Origin: Endocalyx cinctus
Lineage: Eukaryota > Ascomycota > Sordariomycetes > Amphisphaeriales > Apiosporaceae
Assembly: GCA_001600455.1 (NCBI GenBank)
Contig: BCKC01000007.1
Span: 611,394 to 675,393 of the forward strand
Reading direction: 5' to 3'
Length of the DNA stretch: 64,000 nucleotides
Shown here: one piece after another, positions 1 through 12,226 of the stretch
Layout of the letters: every line of letters begins with the position of its first letter
Position numbering within the stretch: the first letter of the stretch is position 1
Notes under the pieces: generated by a model
The model's database searches: none
What the model saw: the letters and a program-made list of their open reading frames with translations, nothing else
Told to the model about the DNA's origin: nothing
Program-made: the position numbers and the translations under genes

Positions 1-1358
1 TCAACCTTGGATATCTACAGCTACATTGCACATACATATACATAGTATAGTACATTAAATTGGTAAGGTATACATGGCGTTTGGAGAGGGTACGCGATAT
101 GGTATACATGACGTGCATACTGAGGTAGGCAGGAATCATTACCTTGACTACATAGAGAAAAGGGAAAGGAAAGGCAACGATAATAATAATATTATCATGC
201 ATGATACCGGAATAATTCTATAACCGGTGGGACTCCCGTATGGTTTATGTAACATAGTATATCGTGCTTACATATGTCTCGCAATTTCTCTCTCTCGTTT
301 TTCTCTTCTTTTCAAGTTAGATCAGTACCTATCCATCTCTCATGTACATACCATAATTTAACTTGGAATTCAGGGGTAAACTTTGTTTATTCCTGGAGCG
401 GCTGAGGAAACGAATGGATAATAGTCTATCCACATGAAAGGAGAAGGATCAAATGTGTATGTGGATAAGATGGTCAGACTTTTTTTTTTTTTTTTTGCCA
501 TGTGCTTTTTTCTTTCTCTTTTCCTTTTTTGCAGCTCTCCCGTTCATTTCCCAGCGTACGGTACCATGTTTTCGTGTCTCCGTCCGCTGACTGGTTATCT
601 CCTCTTCCCTTCCCCCACACACACCACATCTTCCCCCATCCATTCATCTTACCCTCCTTTACCAACGTCATTGATAGACACGTAAGTACACCAGACTTTA
701 GGGTATGCGGGTATACACTGTATAATTAGGTAACCTATCAGCCGACTAGACAATATGCCATATCTCTACGATATACGCAATTATGTGCAGAGGTAGCTTA
801 GTTAGTGTGCGGTAAGATCTACAGCCTACCGACAAATGCAAGAATTAAAATAAATTGACGTACATATGTATATACTTACAGATAGGTAGTATAAATGGCC
901 GCAGTTACATTAGTGTAAATCACACATGCCACACTAGAATTGTCGGCGCTTAAGTTATGTTTATTTATAGATCGATAATTCTTTACGTCTATTCTTTATG
1001 CGTATCTACAGCCTTACGAAGCCCAAAATACTTGTTTCCCGTTTATCCACCCCGACGAAAAGAAGAACAAGGCGGCACTTTACATTGAATCCCAATTATT
1101 CGTACCGGTCCCTTTTTAGTCTGATACTACGTATGGTGAGTGTACTACGACTAGGTATGTGATTATGATTTACCTGAGTTTCGTTGTTGGTCTCTGTACG
1201 GCATCCTGCAGATCCGCGTGGCTAGGTGGTTGATAACTCTGGCACCGATTATTCCTGCCCTTGCTCCGCAACTGCTGTGGGTTGAGAAGTAAGTGGGCGA
1301 GTAAATAATGAAATCATCGAAATGATATCTCGTCGCGGCTATGGCGGCTTTTTTTTTT

Positions 1359-1363
<5 letters not shown>

Positions 1364-1406
<43 letters not shown>

Positions 1407-1408
1407 GT
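1364..1408. repeat. GT dinucleotide microsatellite
   Basis: An almost uninterrupted run of GT units with one GC interruption near the end. It lies about 50 bases before a run of 17 C (1457-1473). Both are simple sequence repeats in non-coding DNA. Confidence 0.9.
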
Positions 1409-1456
1409 ATGTCGCTACTCGCGCATATACCTACTGTCTTTCTGCTGCGCCATCTA

Positions 1457-1473
1457 CCCCCCCCCCCCCCCCC
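1457..1473. repeat. poly-C tract (17 C)
   Basis: Seventeen consecutive C bases are read directly. The exact length is uncertain because such runs are prone to sequencing error. Confidence 0.85.
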
Positions 1474-4400
1474 TCTGAAGAACCTCAGCCCCCACCAGTA
1501 GAGTTATATCGATTTATTCCTCCATTTATATTTCCTAATTAAGAGTATCGTGAGATCTCCCTTACATACCCTTCCCGTGCCGCGCGGTAAAATAATCCGA
1601 CTAAGCGACCATGCTGGGGCTGTAAGAATAAAGGGTGTTGATGATGGCGTGACGAGTGGTGGGTGGTGAGTGATTATGTGAAGTCGATGGGGTTTTTCTT
1701 CTTGCATATTGTTTCCTCGTGTGATACCATCGCGTTTATTCTTCGATCATTTCCAAAATAGGTCATCTCACACTCCGCCTCTCTCCCAGAAGGGAAGAAC
1801 AAGTAACTAAAACAAACCACAGAATAAGGATAACATTAGAACCATACATGTACTACTGCACCTACTTCCTTCCGGTCCAATTTCTTGGCGTTACCTAGCA
1901 TTGTAGCAACATATCTATATTCTACTTCCTACATCACGCCTATACATCCTCCGGAAGTTACAAGGCCGTGGGCTGTGTTTTATATTCTGCGTGGTCGATC
2001 CTCGTCGAGTTAGCTGCGGAAGCTCGTAGGTATACCGACATGCCCAGGTGATGGTCTTGCCTGCGTATCGAGTGCAACCTTTGAGAAATAATGCTCAGAT
2101 GAAGTCTATTCCTGGATTCTACGAGTCATCGCCGTGCAAGCGTAACTCCACGGTCTTTTAATACCTCGCTATTTACAGAAAACGACGCCAAGGTGGGTGA
2201 AGTCTTGAAGGTTTTAATTGGCTATCTGTAATTCTACTGGTGGTGGCAGACGTTCTGCATGTCTTTTCATGGAACACGTACATACCACGGATGGATTGTA
2301 CCCCTGGGATCGTACAGGAAAATCCTCCCGAGAAAAGTCGCACTCAGACCGCCCTATAATCCATACTGTCTCCATGGTCCCCAGACCACCGAGATCTGCG
2401 GCAGGGCTCGGTAAGTCTTTTTCTCAAGAACGGCCTGGTGTGATAGGATACTACATTGGGCCGAATAGGGGAAATCCGGCCCTGGTATTCAGTAATGGCT
2501 CGTAGGGTGGTTCCCACAGCCCCTGCGTGTATTATATCTATACGCAAGGCAAAACATGCAACCGATAGGTTTTTCGTCATCTCAAAGGCTGATCGTATCT
2601 CCCCATCTTTAATGTCCCAGAGAAAAGGTTAAAAAAGGCCTCTCCGAACAGTGATAATTAGATCGTTGTGACCACTAGTCCTTCTGAGCCCCTTCCGGAC
2701 TTAGGCCAATCCGGCGGCATATTCTGCATTCCGGCTACCATAAAAAAAAACTATCAGTTATTCAGTGGGTATTGATAGATGCCGAAAAAAATACCTATCT
2801 CTGTCTGCCTTGAGCTAGGCCGTAGAATAAATGACCCGATTTGGAGATGATCCCTCGAGGAGAAGTATCCACTCTGGATTTCGTTCCGTGGAGGCTTGCC
2901 AATCTGTTTCAGAAAATACACACCCGACAAGTACTCAAGATAGATGATATACATATTTCCCTATTCGGTATTTTCCGCCGCCGCCATTGCCGAAGACGGC
3001 CGACCTACTGGCCGACAAGACTTTTTCCACATGTTGCCGATGTATGGCTCGAAGCATACACTCATGAAACGAGGCCCCGGGTCTTGTAACCTGGCCGCCC
3101 GCCACCTCCGTGGTTCTCTCGTCACCGTAGCATCCACCGCGTAGTCTCGGAACGCCAACAGGGCTGATATTTTCGCACTGGTAGGCTTCTCGAACAGCTA
3201 ATCCTCGCACTTCCGTATGCTTTTGGGCTGGTTGGTATTTACTCTGTCGCCACAGCTGCTGCTACTACAACCTCAAGTAGTAAGCCTAGCGTCGTGTCTA
3301 GCGCATTGTCGTTGCTACGTGTACCTTCATCTTGGAGGGTAGGAAAGAAGGATCTGGCGTACTGCGTTTTACACCGGAATTCTCCGCCAAATAGCTTGTC
3401 ATTATTGCCGATGGCACTTGGCATAATCCGTCCCGCTATCTAGTTAGTTTTGGCCAGGAGATTCCTGAATTGTAACCTCTGTTTACTACCCACGGAGAAG
3501 ATCTAACTAGCTCAGGGTGTCCAACTACTGATCCTACGCGGGAGACTCCCACCTCACCCTTTCATACTACTTCCCCGTCTACCCTTTTATCTGAATGACT
3601 ATGTTTCTGAGAATACAGATAGCAACGAGGCCTAGCAAGAATACATATTGTTCTGAATCGTAGAAATATCGTATCACTCGGGGTGAACAGCAGGACTTAC
3701 GCCGAAAAAGAGTAAGCGATGCGGATGAGGCTTGATATTAGAGGAAGCTTGGTCGGGGCTGGGATATATTTTTCGCCCGCGAGAACGATCAATTATTTAG
3801 TGGAAATACACAGTATGATAGCGTTGGAGATGTCGAAGCACCTCTGACGTATACAACCTCCTTCTCAACGGAAAGGTGAGTTCACCTTGAACCCACGTAT
3901 TGACCTAAAGGGTACACATTGTAGTGAATGAGTAGTAGAAAAGAATTCTTAGTTTGTGTATTTCTTTCCCTGTTGGAATCTAGCATAGGGTACTCCGTGG
4001 CATTCATTATATACTATTATCAAGATATACAAGACAGTTCTCTTGGGTTTAGCATGAATGAATATTAGTAGGATATATAACCCCATAACCGCCAGAAAGG
4101 GATTTTCTTGCCCTTCTACATCTATCCTGTTCATAGAGCACATATCTATTAGTGCTATCTAACTGCTTTCCTGGGAATTCTGCTATACCGTCGCCTATAA
4201 CCCCAAAACGAACATTTTATTTGATAAATCGATAATTGTCTTTCATGTTTCAGATATCATGGGCGTAATTGGATACATCAGATATTCCTGCCTCGCCTTA
4301 CTGACCAACTCGAACCGCTATTTCTCCTGGGTACTGTCCTCCCCAGTTAGGAGCAAGGAATAGTGTTATCCGCTCGCTTAGTTACTTGATGAAGACATCA

Positions 4401-4804
4401 TGATTTATTACTTCCTATTTGTCTCCCGGGTACCGATCGCGCCGCCCGAGTGATACGTCCTACTATAACTTCGCCTCTAACTTTAAATTCTCATATACGT
4501 CTTGATATTACTGATTACGATTTTCTAATCCTAACCCCCCTCTAAACCTAGTCCTGCAGGGTTTTTTTCTCTTCCGTTTTATTGCTCGGCTCACTCTTGC
4601 GATAATCATGTTTTATCCCTAACCCTCATCTTCACGATCTCCGAGATACCCTTCCTTATCGTCATTTCCCGCGCCCAGACAAAGGAGCATAGACCTCTCC
4701 GTAATTAGATCTATGCTATGACTCTGAAGTGAATCCAAATGTGTCCCGTCTCCAATGCTACCATTGCTGAAAGAGGCTGGTACGACGGCCTTCGGTTTTA
4801 GCAA

Positions 4805-6566
4805 CTAACTCTTCGACGGCGTTGCCGTGAGCCTTCCACGTTCCGCTGCTGCGGAGGCGGTAGCGGGTTTGCTATCGCTCTCTTCTGACTCGTCGTCGCT
4901 GGCCGGACGACTGTTATCCCTGAGGTTCCTTCGGCTCTTTGTCATCTTTGTAGAAAGGGTCGTTAGCGGAGAGGTGCAGATACTTATGGAGGAGAAATAC
5001 ATACCCATGACCGTACACCACCGATGAGACCTAGTGTGTATCCTGTGATGAATTCGTTATTCGCCGGAGGCCTCTCTCCCGAGGGCGTGGTGGGAGATTT
5101 AGCGGCGGACGCCGCGGCAGCAGCAGCTTCCCTCAAACTAATCTCACCGCCACCGTTCGAGCCACCAGGCGTGGAGGGTGAAAAGTTACGACCGCGGTTG
5201 AGCGGGGCGGGACTCTGGGGCCGGCTAGCGGGCCAGAACTGACGAAGTTCGCGGCTGAGCTCTTGTCCAGTAGTGGTCCAGTTGGAACGGATATTATCGC
5301 GTAGATCCTGGACGTGGCGCTTCAGGTCGAGCTCATTCTTCTTGAGCCAGCTAACGTTGAGCTCCTGGCGCGAGGTTCCGCGCTTGAGCTGGCGGGCGAT
5401 GTACTTCTCGTAATCGCGAACGATCCTATATTTTTTCCTCGCCGGTTAGCAACACAGCAGACAACAAGAGAGGTCTCGTGTATTAATCGGAGTACATAAG
5501 CAGATTAGAGGCTCTTACTTGGTAATTATACCAGTCGTACTGACACCTTCCGTTCTCTGGGTCACAAGGAACTTGCCCTCCTTTTTGATCGGGGCGTAAA
5601 TATCGTCACCTTCAGCAGCTCCGTACGGAATATCGTCGTGAGCGACGTAATCGATCTCATGTATCTCGAGGAATTCCGGGGTGACGATCCAGGGGCAGTT
5701 CTCGATGACCTCATCGACCCATTTGCAATGTCTGACAGTCTCGGCTCTTTCTGCACCTGATAGGACGGTGAGACCTTTGCGCCTGTGTGTTTCCTCGTCA
5801 CCCGTAACACCGACAAGAAGGTAGACATCGTCGAAAGCTTTCTTAGCTTGCTCGAGTTGGCGCATATGCCTAAAGAATATCAACGAATTAGAAATTAGCC
5901 ACCCGTCTACTCACGTTGTTGAAATTTGTCCCTAGTAGTTAAAAGCAAGGTATACAGAGAGAGAAAGAGAGAGGTAAGTAGGTAGGGAGGCTGTAAAACG
6001 TACCCGAGGTGGAATAAATCAAAGACTCCATCGGCGTAGACTCTGATCTGGCGACCCGGGGGCGGGGGATTTGTTCGATAACCAATAGGATGTGTGAGAC
6101 GACCAATGGGTGGAGGAGGCATGGCATCTTGCTGCTTCTTTTTATCATCTTCATCTTCGTCATTTTGCATAATCACGTCTTTGTCCTTATCCTTGTTCAG
6201 GACGACGTTTTTTTTGTTCTTTCTAGTGACACGATCGGCAATATCAATGCTCGCCTCGGTAGTGTCACTAGGCTCTCCAGGATCTACGATATGATCATGG
6301 CTATGGCTATTTTCGAGTACGGAGGTTCGGTCGGAATTAGCGCGTTGTCGTTTAGCTGGGTTTGAATTGGAGGAATTGGCATTGTCGGCGGATGATTTGC
6401 GATGTGATGATAATTTACCGGACTCTGGTGCGGTGGTATCACCCTCTTCTCCAGAAGCATCTCTAGAAGATGGCTGAAGTAATGGGTTATCATCCATCAT
6501 TGTCGAATTTGCCGTGGTAGGACGTTTCCGTTTACCGGCATATGAAGAAGTTGAAGGTGAAGACAT
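4805..6566 (-). CDS. pct1: choline-phosphate cytidylyltransferase (CTP:phosphocholine cytidylyltransferase)
   Basis: Rate-limiting enzyme of the CDP-choline (Kennedy) route to phosphatidylcholine: CTP plus phosphocholine gives CDP-choline plus pyrophosphate. It acts on the nuclear envelope or ER membrane. Inferred exons on the minus strand: 6566-6004, 5869-5519, 5425-5005 and 4945-4805, giving 491 residues; all introns are GT-AG and in frame. Residues 1-177 are a low-complexity Ser/Asp/Lys-rich extension. The cytidylyltransferase domain follows, with [15 protein letters not shown] (HxGH signature at 186-189) and RTEGVSTT (293-300, the family RTEGISTS motif). Next comes a Lys/Leu-rich segment (about 320-360) corresponding to the membrane-sensing amphipathic region, then a Ser/Ala/Pro-rich tail. 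The first intron splits the Gly codon inside HxGH. The frame stays open for 61 codons after the TAG stop (see findings). Gene identity is secure; the 3' exon boundary at 4945 is inferred. Confidence 0.93.
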
Positions 6567-7351
6567 ATTGACTTCTTTGCTATTTTGTTCTTCTTCTCTT
6601 TCTCTCTCTTGTTTTAAAAGTTCATAATTGAGAGTTGATCTTTCCTTGATTTTTGATTATTATTTAGTTTAACTTATTTTTTTTTTTTGTAAAGAGTTTA
6701 TGTTCTCTTACCCTTTATATTATATCTAAAGAAGAAGGAAAAAAAAAAAAAAAACAGGTAAAAATAGGGAGGGAGGATGAAGAAATTATGATGTGATATT
6801 GTAAAGTAATAGGTAGGAATACTAAGTAAGGTGGGTATATGATAGGTACTGCACTATGATGGAGATCCGTGGATATGGCGTACCTTACACGTGCTGATAC
6901 TACCTAAGTACCGCTATACCGCTACCTAGTAGTGTGTATTATATAGCTACTTGGTACTTAGTGATTAGTGGTATAACTACACACTATGTACATATGTAGT
7001 ACAGACCGGCAGACTGGCAGGGGAGTAAGCTTTGTTCTGGACAGATACGTCTTATACATTTTGTATACATCCATTGTATACATCCATTGTAACAATATTG
7101 TAAAGAATGACGTTGATGAATTATTTTTCTATTGATATGTAAATCCATTAAGGTTGAACCAATTATCTTTACCTAGTAGAAATATTCATCTGTGCTACTC
7201 CGTACAGTAATGCATGTTCTCTGAGCTCTTTCGGATTTTTATGTCTCCTTTTCTTTCTTTCGCTTATTTACACTACAGAAAACTTAGGCAATTACCCGTA
7301 TAGGAAGTACAAAGATGTCCAAGACGCGTCGCTGAAAAACTACTTTCAAAG

Positions 7352-7383
<32 letters not shown>

Positions 7384-7959
7384 AGAGAAAGAAGTAAGAT
7401 TGTCAATTTCTCCAATTCCCCTTTCAATTGCTCCGACATTCCGTCTAGCCCGTCTTATCTGTACAAGGTCTTTACGCATACTAACATTTACACCCCTATG
7501 GCCACTAATAAAAAGCATATTGATACACTAATAAGCACTAATAATAATAATAACAACTCGAATTTACTTGTATGTATTCTGTACCCTTTATCTCTGCATT
7601 TGGCACTAAGACCTGTGCCTAGGAGAAAAGACAACTCATCAATGTCCAGGAGCGTGCATACCTGTAAATAAATACTAAAGTAATACAATATGCACCTAGT
7701 GTTGTATATCCATTCTATTCTACCCAGTAGTTGATAGAGTGGATGTCGTAGGATGGTGAGTAGTGGACTTAAGTACGTAGGCCGTAGGTTGTAGTATAAT
7801 AGTGTACTCTATTTTAACCCAACCAACTCAACTATTCCTAGCACTTTGAGATATAATGATTATTATGAGACAAATATTCCAAGTCGGCCGGCTGTGTTTT
7901 TAATTACGAAAAACGTCTTCATTGCGGAAGTCTCGTTAGGTTTCGCTTGCATGCGTATC
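6567..7959. other. intergenic region, promoter side of the cytidylyltransferase gene
   Basis: No gene seen. Immediately upstream of the cytidylyltransferase start there are pyrimidine/purine-rich stretches and a run of 18 A (about 6739-6756), presumably leader and core promoter. Further out are tracts built from TAC/GTA-rich repeats, one TACTCCGTAC motif (7196-7205) and a GA microsatellite (7352-7376). The right end probably includes the 3' untranslated region of the F-box gene. Confidence 0.6.
7352..7376. repeat. GA dinucleotide microsatellite
   Basis: About twelve perfect GA units in non-coding DNA, read directly from the sequence. Confidence 0.9.
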
Positions 7960-9069
7960 CTAAACGAGCCTGATCTCCCTCTGCTGCCTGGTATGCCTTC
8001 CGCATCGATTCGGATGCCTGGGCGAGCTCCTGTAGCAGAATCCCTTCTTCGCACCGGCCCCGCTGCCCGCGACCGGCACCGGCCCGAACTTCTGCGTCAC
8101 GGCGCAATATTCACGATCCTCGCCCATCCAGTCTCGGAGATGGTTGTGTAGCTCGCATCGTGCCGTCCGGCACTTTCGGCAGTAGACCTGCCCCCGCGGC
8201 GATAGCAGAGCGAGCGAGTTTTGCTTGCCTACCCCGCTGGCGGTCGAATGCAGGAAGGGCCCCGCGTTTCGCCATACCCATTCCATGTCGTTGGGACCCT
8301 CGCGCTTCGTCGCTAGCGAGATCTTCGTACCAGCCTTTCCCGCTAACGCCAATGCGTTTTGGTACACCGCGTAGAAGTGCTTACCCGTCAGTCCCAGGCA
8401 CGTAGAATCGATCGGGTCTAGGTAGTCGAATATAGCGAAATGAAGCTCCGACGGTAGGTGGCTGAGTGTAAGCGTGGTGCCGGGCTGGTGTGTGAATGGG
8501 ATTGGCTCGTAGTCCATTACCGAGTAAGATCGTTGTGGCGGTGGTGATAACGCGGCCAGCCGCTGTTCTAGCGTTGATTTCTTCAGGTTTGTTGTTGCTG
8601 CTACTACCACCGGCGTTGACGATTCTGAAGGGGTTGTGGCCGTCGAAGACACCGTAGAAGAAGTAGAAGAGGAAGAAGAAGTAGAAGCTAGGTGATGAGG
8701 CTGGCTTGTTTTAGGTAATGGGGCGTGATGATTTTGTTGTTTATTGATCTGAAAATACGAATCCACCTGGATTTCCACCCGGTCCTCTCCCTTTGCCGGC
8801 CGAGGGGCGGAAGGATGGATCACGTATCGTGGCGAGGGAGAAAGCGCACTCGACGCCTTATAATCTGCGGCCGTGAAAGCTCGTCGGGGTAATCGCATCG
8901 ATGCCGCCCCATCTTTCATACCCTTCCCAACGTCTCTTCCGTGCCCTCTTTGTTGCTGTTGTTCTTGTAGGCTCACTGCCTCGACACTCCTACATGCAGC
9001 CTCCATCATGTCCGCCGTAGCTGTCGATGGGTTCGCTCCGAATGACGGTACTCGAGACACCTCAACCAT
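7960..9069 (-). CDS. F-box protein with C-terminal cysteine cluster
   Basis: Probable substrate adaptor of an SCF ubiquitin ligase. The frame is a single exon of 369 residues from the first ATG (9069); an upstream GTG codon in frame is not a likely start. Residues 1-195 are low complexity (poly-Gln, Ser/Thr runs). An F-box-like motif lies at about 202-237: LSHLPSELHFAIFDYLDP followed by CLGLTGKHFYAVY. This is the usual fungal form that would bind Skp1. The C-terminal part carries several Cys/His residues (YCRKCRTARCELHNH, then a C...C...CGRH tail) resembling the uncharacterised mould F-box proteins with a Cys-rich end. The substrate cannot be inferred. No leucine-rich or WD repeats are visible. 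Domain call is good; the precise C-terminus is assumed from the open frame. Confidence 0.8.
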   Translation of the reverse strand: MVEVSRVPSFGANPSTATADMMEAACRSVEAVSLQEQQQQRGHGRDVGKGMKDGAASMRLPRRAFTAADYKASSALSPSPRYVIHPSAPRPAKGEDRVEIQVDSYFQINKQQNHHAPLPKTSQPHHLASTSSSSSTSSTVSSTATTPSESSTPVVVAATTNLKKSTLEQRLAALSPPPQRSYSVMDYEPIPFTHQPGTTLTLSHLPSELHFAIFDYLDPIDSTCLGLTGKHFYAVYQNALALAGKAGTKISLATKREGPNDMEWVWRNAGPFLHSTASGVGKQNSLALLSPRGQVYCRKCRTARCELHNHLRDWMGEDREYCAVTQKFGPVPVAGSGAGAKKGFCYRSSPRHPNRCGRHTRQQREIRLV

Positions 9070-12000
9070 AGTTTCCACTTATCTACTTTTGCCGTATCAC
9101 TAGTAGGTAAAACCGACACAACAAACTTTTACCGTTGTGTATAAATATATATATGTATATGTATCGTCCTCTTGCTTTTTCCCCTTATGTTCTAATAACT
9201 TCAGTTTTCCCTCGGACGTTTTTTTTTTTTTTCCCACCACTTTTTGTTACGCTCGTTTCGTTCTTCTCGAAATGAAATTTTAGATTCTTCGTCTGTCCCT
9301 CTCTTTCGGCTGACAACAATTCAGTCTAAAGAAATGACGAGCCCCTGAGCTAGCTAGTAGTACGTGTACTTGAAGCCCCGAGCCGACTAATTCGATTAGC
9401 TCGTCGATGCGTAATATACCTTTGAGCTATCAAAACCCGAATACGGGTGATTGGTCTTTCAATTATTATTCAATCTCAGTTTTCGAAGCTCCGTAGATAA
9501 CGAGCAGCTGGTCTAGAACCTGATAGATGATTCCCAGGGCAATAATCCGCTTCCTCTATATTTAGTTGAAATATATAAGTAAATAAGTTGTGAGAGTACG
9601 AATGCTGGGTGTAGGTGTGGTGTAATAAGGTGTGTCGTCGGGTAATGGTACGAAAAGGTAAAAATCTGTTTCAGAAAAATAGGAAACCGATAATGTGTAT
9701 GGATACTCTTATGGGTATAAATATGAATATAAATTATGAAGATAAGGCGATGGGACGGAATCACGTTTATATATTTGTATGCGGATGTATGCGATCCGAG
9801 GGGAAGAAAAATTTACGAGATCACGCTACCAGATTAAACCATGACTTGCCTTGTTGCGTGCGACTGACTACGACGAGAATTACTATTATTATTTCCCCTA
9901 TCAACTTATCTATCTAATTTTGGTGGGTAGGGAAGGGGGGCGTGAGTGAGAGAGAGAGAGCGGGAGGTGGATGTGAATAATGGGGAATCGGCCGGTTCCA
10001 CATTATGATTATCGATTCATACATATATGTACATCAATCCAGCGAGTATATATGTATGTGCTGGCAAACCTGGGCAGATTGTACGTACAACAAAGCAGAG
10101 GGGACCAGGTATCGTGAGCGACGGAAAAAGTTCCCGGATCCTTGGTGGTGGAGTTTTTTCCTTTGTTGCCTTCACTATTTTTTTAAGGGTCCAGAAAAAA
10201 CGCCCCCTCCAATGAAAACTGCAGGTTGGACAGATGGGGGAAAAGAATACCCACGCATTACTAGCGAAAGCGGCCAACCAGGGTTCGATAGAATAGATCA
10301 ACGAAAGAAGAAACCCTTCTGAAGACTGACAGAGCTCGAGGCCAAGCTGTTTCTTTACCTTGTCGCGCCGCAAAGGGAATTCGATCGGCAAAATAAGTGA
10401 TGAACATGAAGTCCTTCCTGGTAAGATCAGGCAGAGCCCGATACCGACTCCGATTTTCCCACTCTGCCTCGTCTTGATTTGTTCGGGACTCGCGAGGTGG
10501 CTATCCTTCCCTCTCATTTTTCTTATTCTTATTTTCTAGTCATGAGGGGCGCATAATCATGACAACGGGGGCAAAGCGGGTCCGTCTTTCTCTGGGGTTC
10601 CTGGTACACTACTTGTTCTAGAATGCAGAGGATGCCGATGACGGGATACCTGACTGGGTGAATTCTAACTAAGTAAGCTGCTGAATCGGATACAATACGA
10701 TCTGAATGTCAATTAGGTTATGCCATGTACCTACACTAGTATAAATTGTAGTGTAAATATACTTTACTGTACGTACGTAGAGCTGAGACCCAGAATGACA
10801 TAATAGGTCCGCTTTCTTTCTCGTTGGGTGGATTTTGATTTACATAGTAGATAGCCAGTTCAAGCAGAGTTCACTACGTACGTGTACGTATACAGCCAGC
10901 TATCCATCACCTCGACTCGTGAATCTACATACACCTTATACATAGTTCATAGTTCATAGCTCATAAAAAAGTAATGAGTATCTACAGTCTGTACCTAGGT
11001 AGTTCACGTTGTGTAACAAAACATACTACATACGTTAGGTACGGAACATCCTTACCACGTTAGCTGAAAAGCCCTGGCAGAAGGTACCCCTGATTGCCCT
11101 GACAAAGTGAGCCTCCCGGTATTTTCCGACCATACATCTCAAGCCATTCTCGTACATTCTGGATAGCAGTTACTTGACGAATTTCGTGGGGTATCATTTA
11201 TATGTAGGATTCGAGCAATAAAATATATGCAAATAGAATAGACCGGTCAACTCCGAAATATCTCCATAATGTAAGTAATCAGGCTATGTCGTCTGTTCAG
11301 ACACTCTTCCCCCGCATTTGGCTGTTACGAGGAGAAGATGTAAGGTATCTTCCCAGTCAGGTTATTAAACCCCCTCCAACAGCAACAACAGACCATACAT
11401 GCTGTCTTTAGAATAGAAGAAATAGATTCTCGGAGGTTTAATTCATCGTAGTATCACATCACATCAGTCATAGCGTCACAGCGAAACCATAGCATATCAT
11501 GGCTTAGCCCCATGACCTCGTTTAAAAACGAAACCGAAAAAGGTGGTTCGGTTGAGCCTGTGTACACTGGATGACTTTCTATTATAGTTTGGTATATATC
11601 CGTCTTCAGCCAAGTATAGGTAATTTAGCCCATGTGATAATCTCCTGATGTATATCGTATTGTATCGTACGTCATGAGAAGGTCGACTAAAGGGACATCT
11701 CTAGAACAGATGAATCCGTTTCCTTCCTCGCTGCGGCAGGAACTGTATGGATGATGATTCGATTGAGATAAACAGAGAAGCCTCTCAGTAGCTTCCGAGT
11801 TTGTACTTGAGGATAGGTGCCAGAAAGGGTAAATTATAGAACAAGTTAACAAATTTGGACATATTAGGTGGGGTTGGGTATCGATCGGACTTCATCTAAG
11901 GTAGTTAATAGCACCCCTCTCTTCTCACCTCTTCTCGTCGACCCCTCCCAGATACGGAAGTGAGAATAACGTCTCGAGGCTGGATCCTGTGGATAACAAC

Positions 12001-12226
12001 GTACAGAAAATCAAGCAGGAGAAGTACAGTACCCTCCACCTAATCTAGCTATGGGCTTCGTACACAGGACAAGGGTAGATGGCGGATCGTGCCTTGCCCT
12101 TTCCTTTCTTAATTTTTGCCTTTCAATTTTTTTTATCCAAAAAAGTAAAACTCGGCGGTAAATCATTCTCTCTTATTATCACCCCCCCTTTTTTTTCGTA
12201 AAATGAGCGAGAGAGGGAGGGATTAA
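9070..12226. other. intergenic region without a supported gene
   Basis: About 3.2 kb. The left end is pyrimidine-rich and should hold the F-box gene promoter. A minus-strand frame of 166 codons (10017-10517) exists but shows no domain and has a plus-strand open frame over it. A 7-base unit (ATAGTTC/ATAGCTC) is repeated three times at about 10942-10965. The rest is AT-rich DNA with TAC/GTA-rich words. No RNA gene seen. Confidence 0.55.

Larger units (their letters stand above)
1..4804. other. gene-poor AT-rich region downstream of the cytidylyltransferase gene
   Basis: I find no gene I can support in this 4.8 kb. It holds a T run near 479-496, a GT microsatellite (about 1364-1408), a run of 17 C (1457-1473) and scattered short ORFs on both strands without recognisable domains. 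A comparatively GC-rich patch at about 2840-3430 has overlapping open frames on both strands (up to 91 codons) and could be the relic of a gene. None of its translations matches a family I know. The last few hundred bases are probably the 3' untranslated region of the minus-strand cytidylyltransferase gene. Confidence 0.6.

Noticed and set aside
4617..4640. CCCTAA-like words suggesting telomere repeats
   Set aside because: Only isolated single units are present, with no tandem array.
10017..10517. 166-codon minus-strand open frame
   Set aside because: No domain, no signal, biased composition, and a plus-strand frame of similar length overlaps it.
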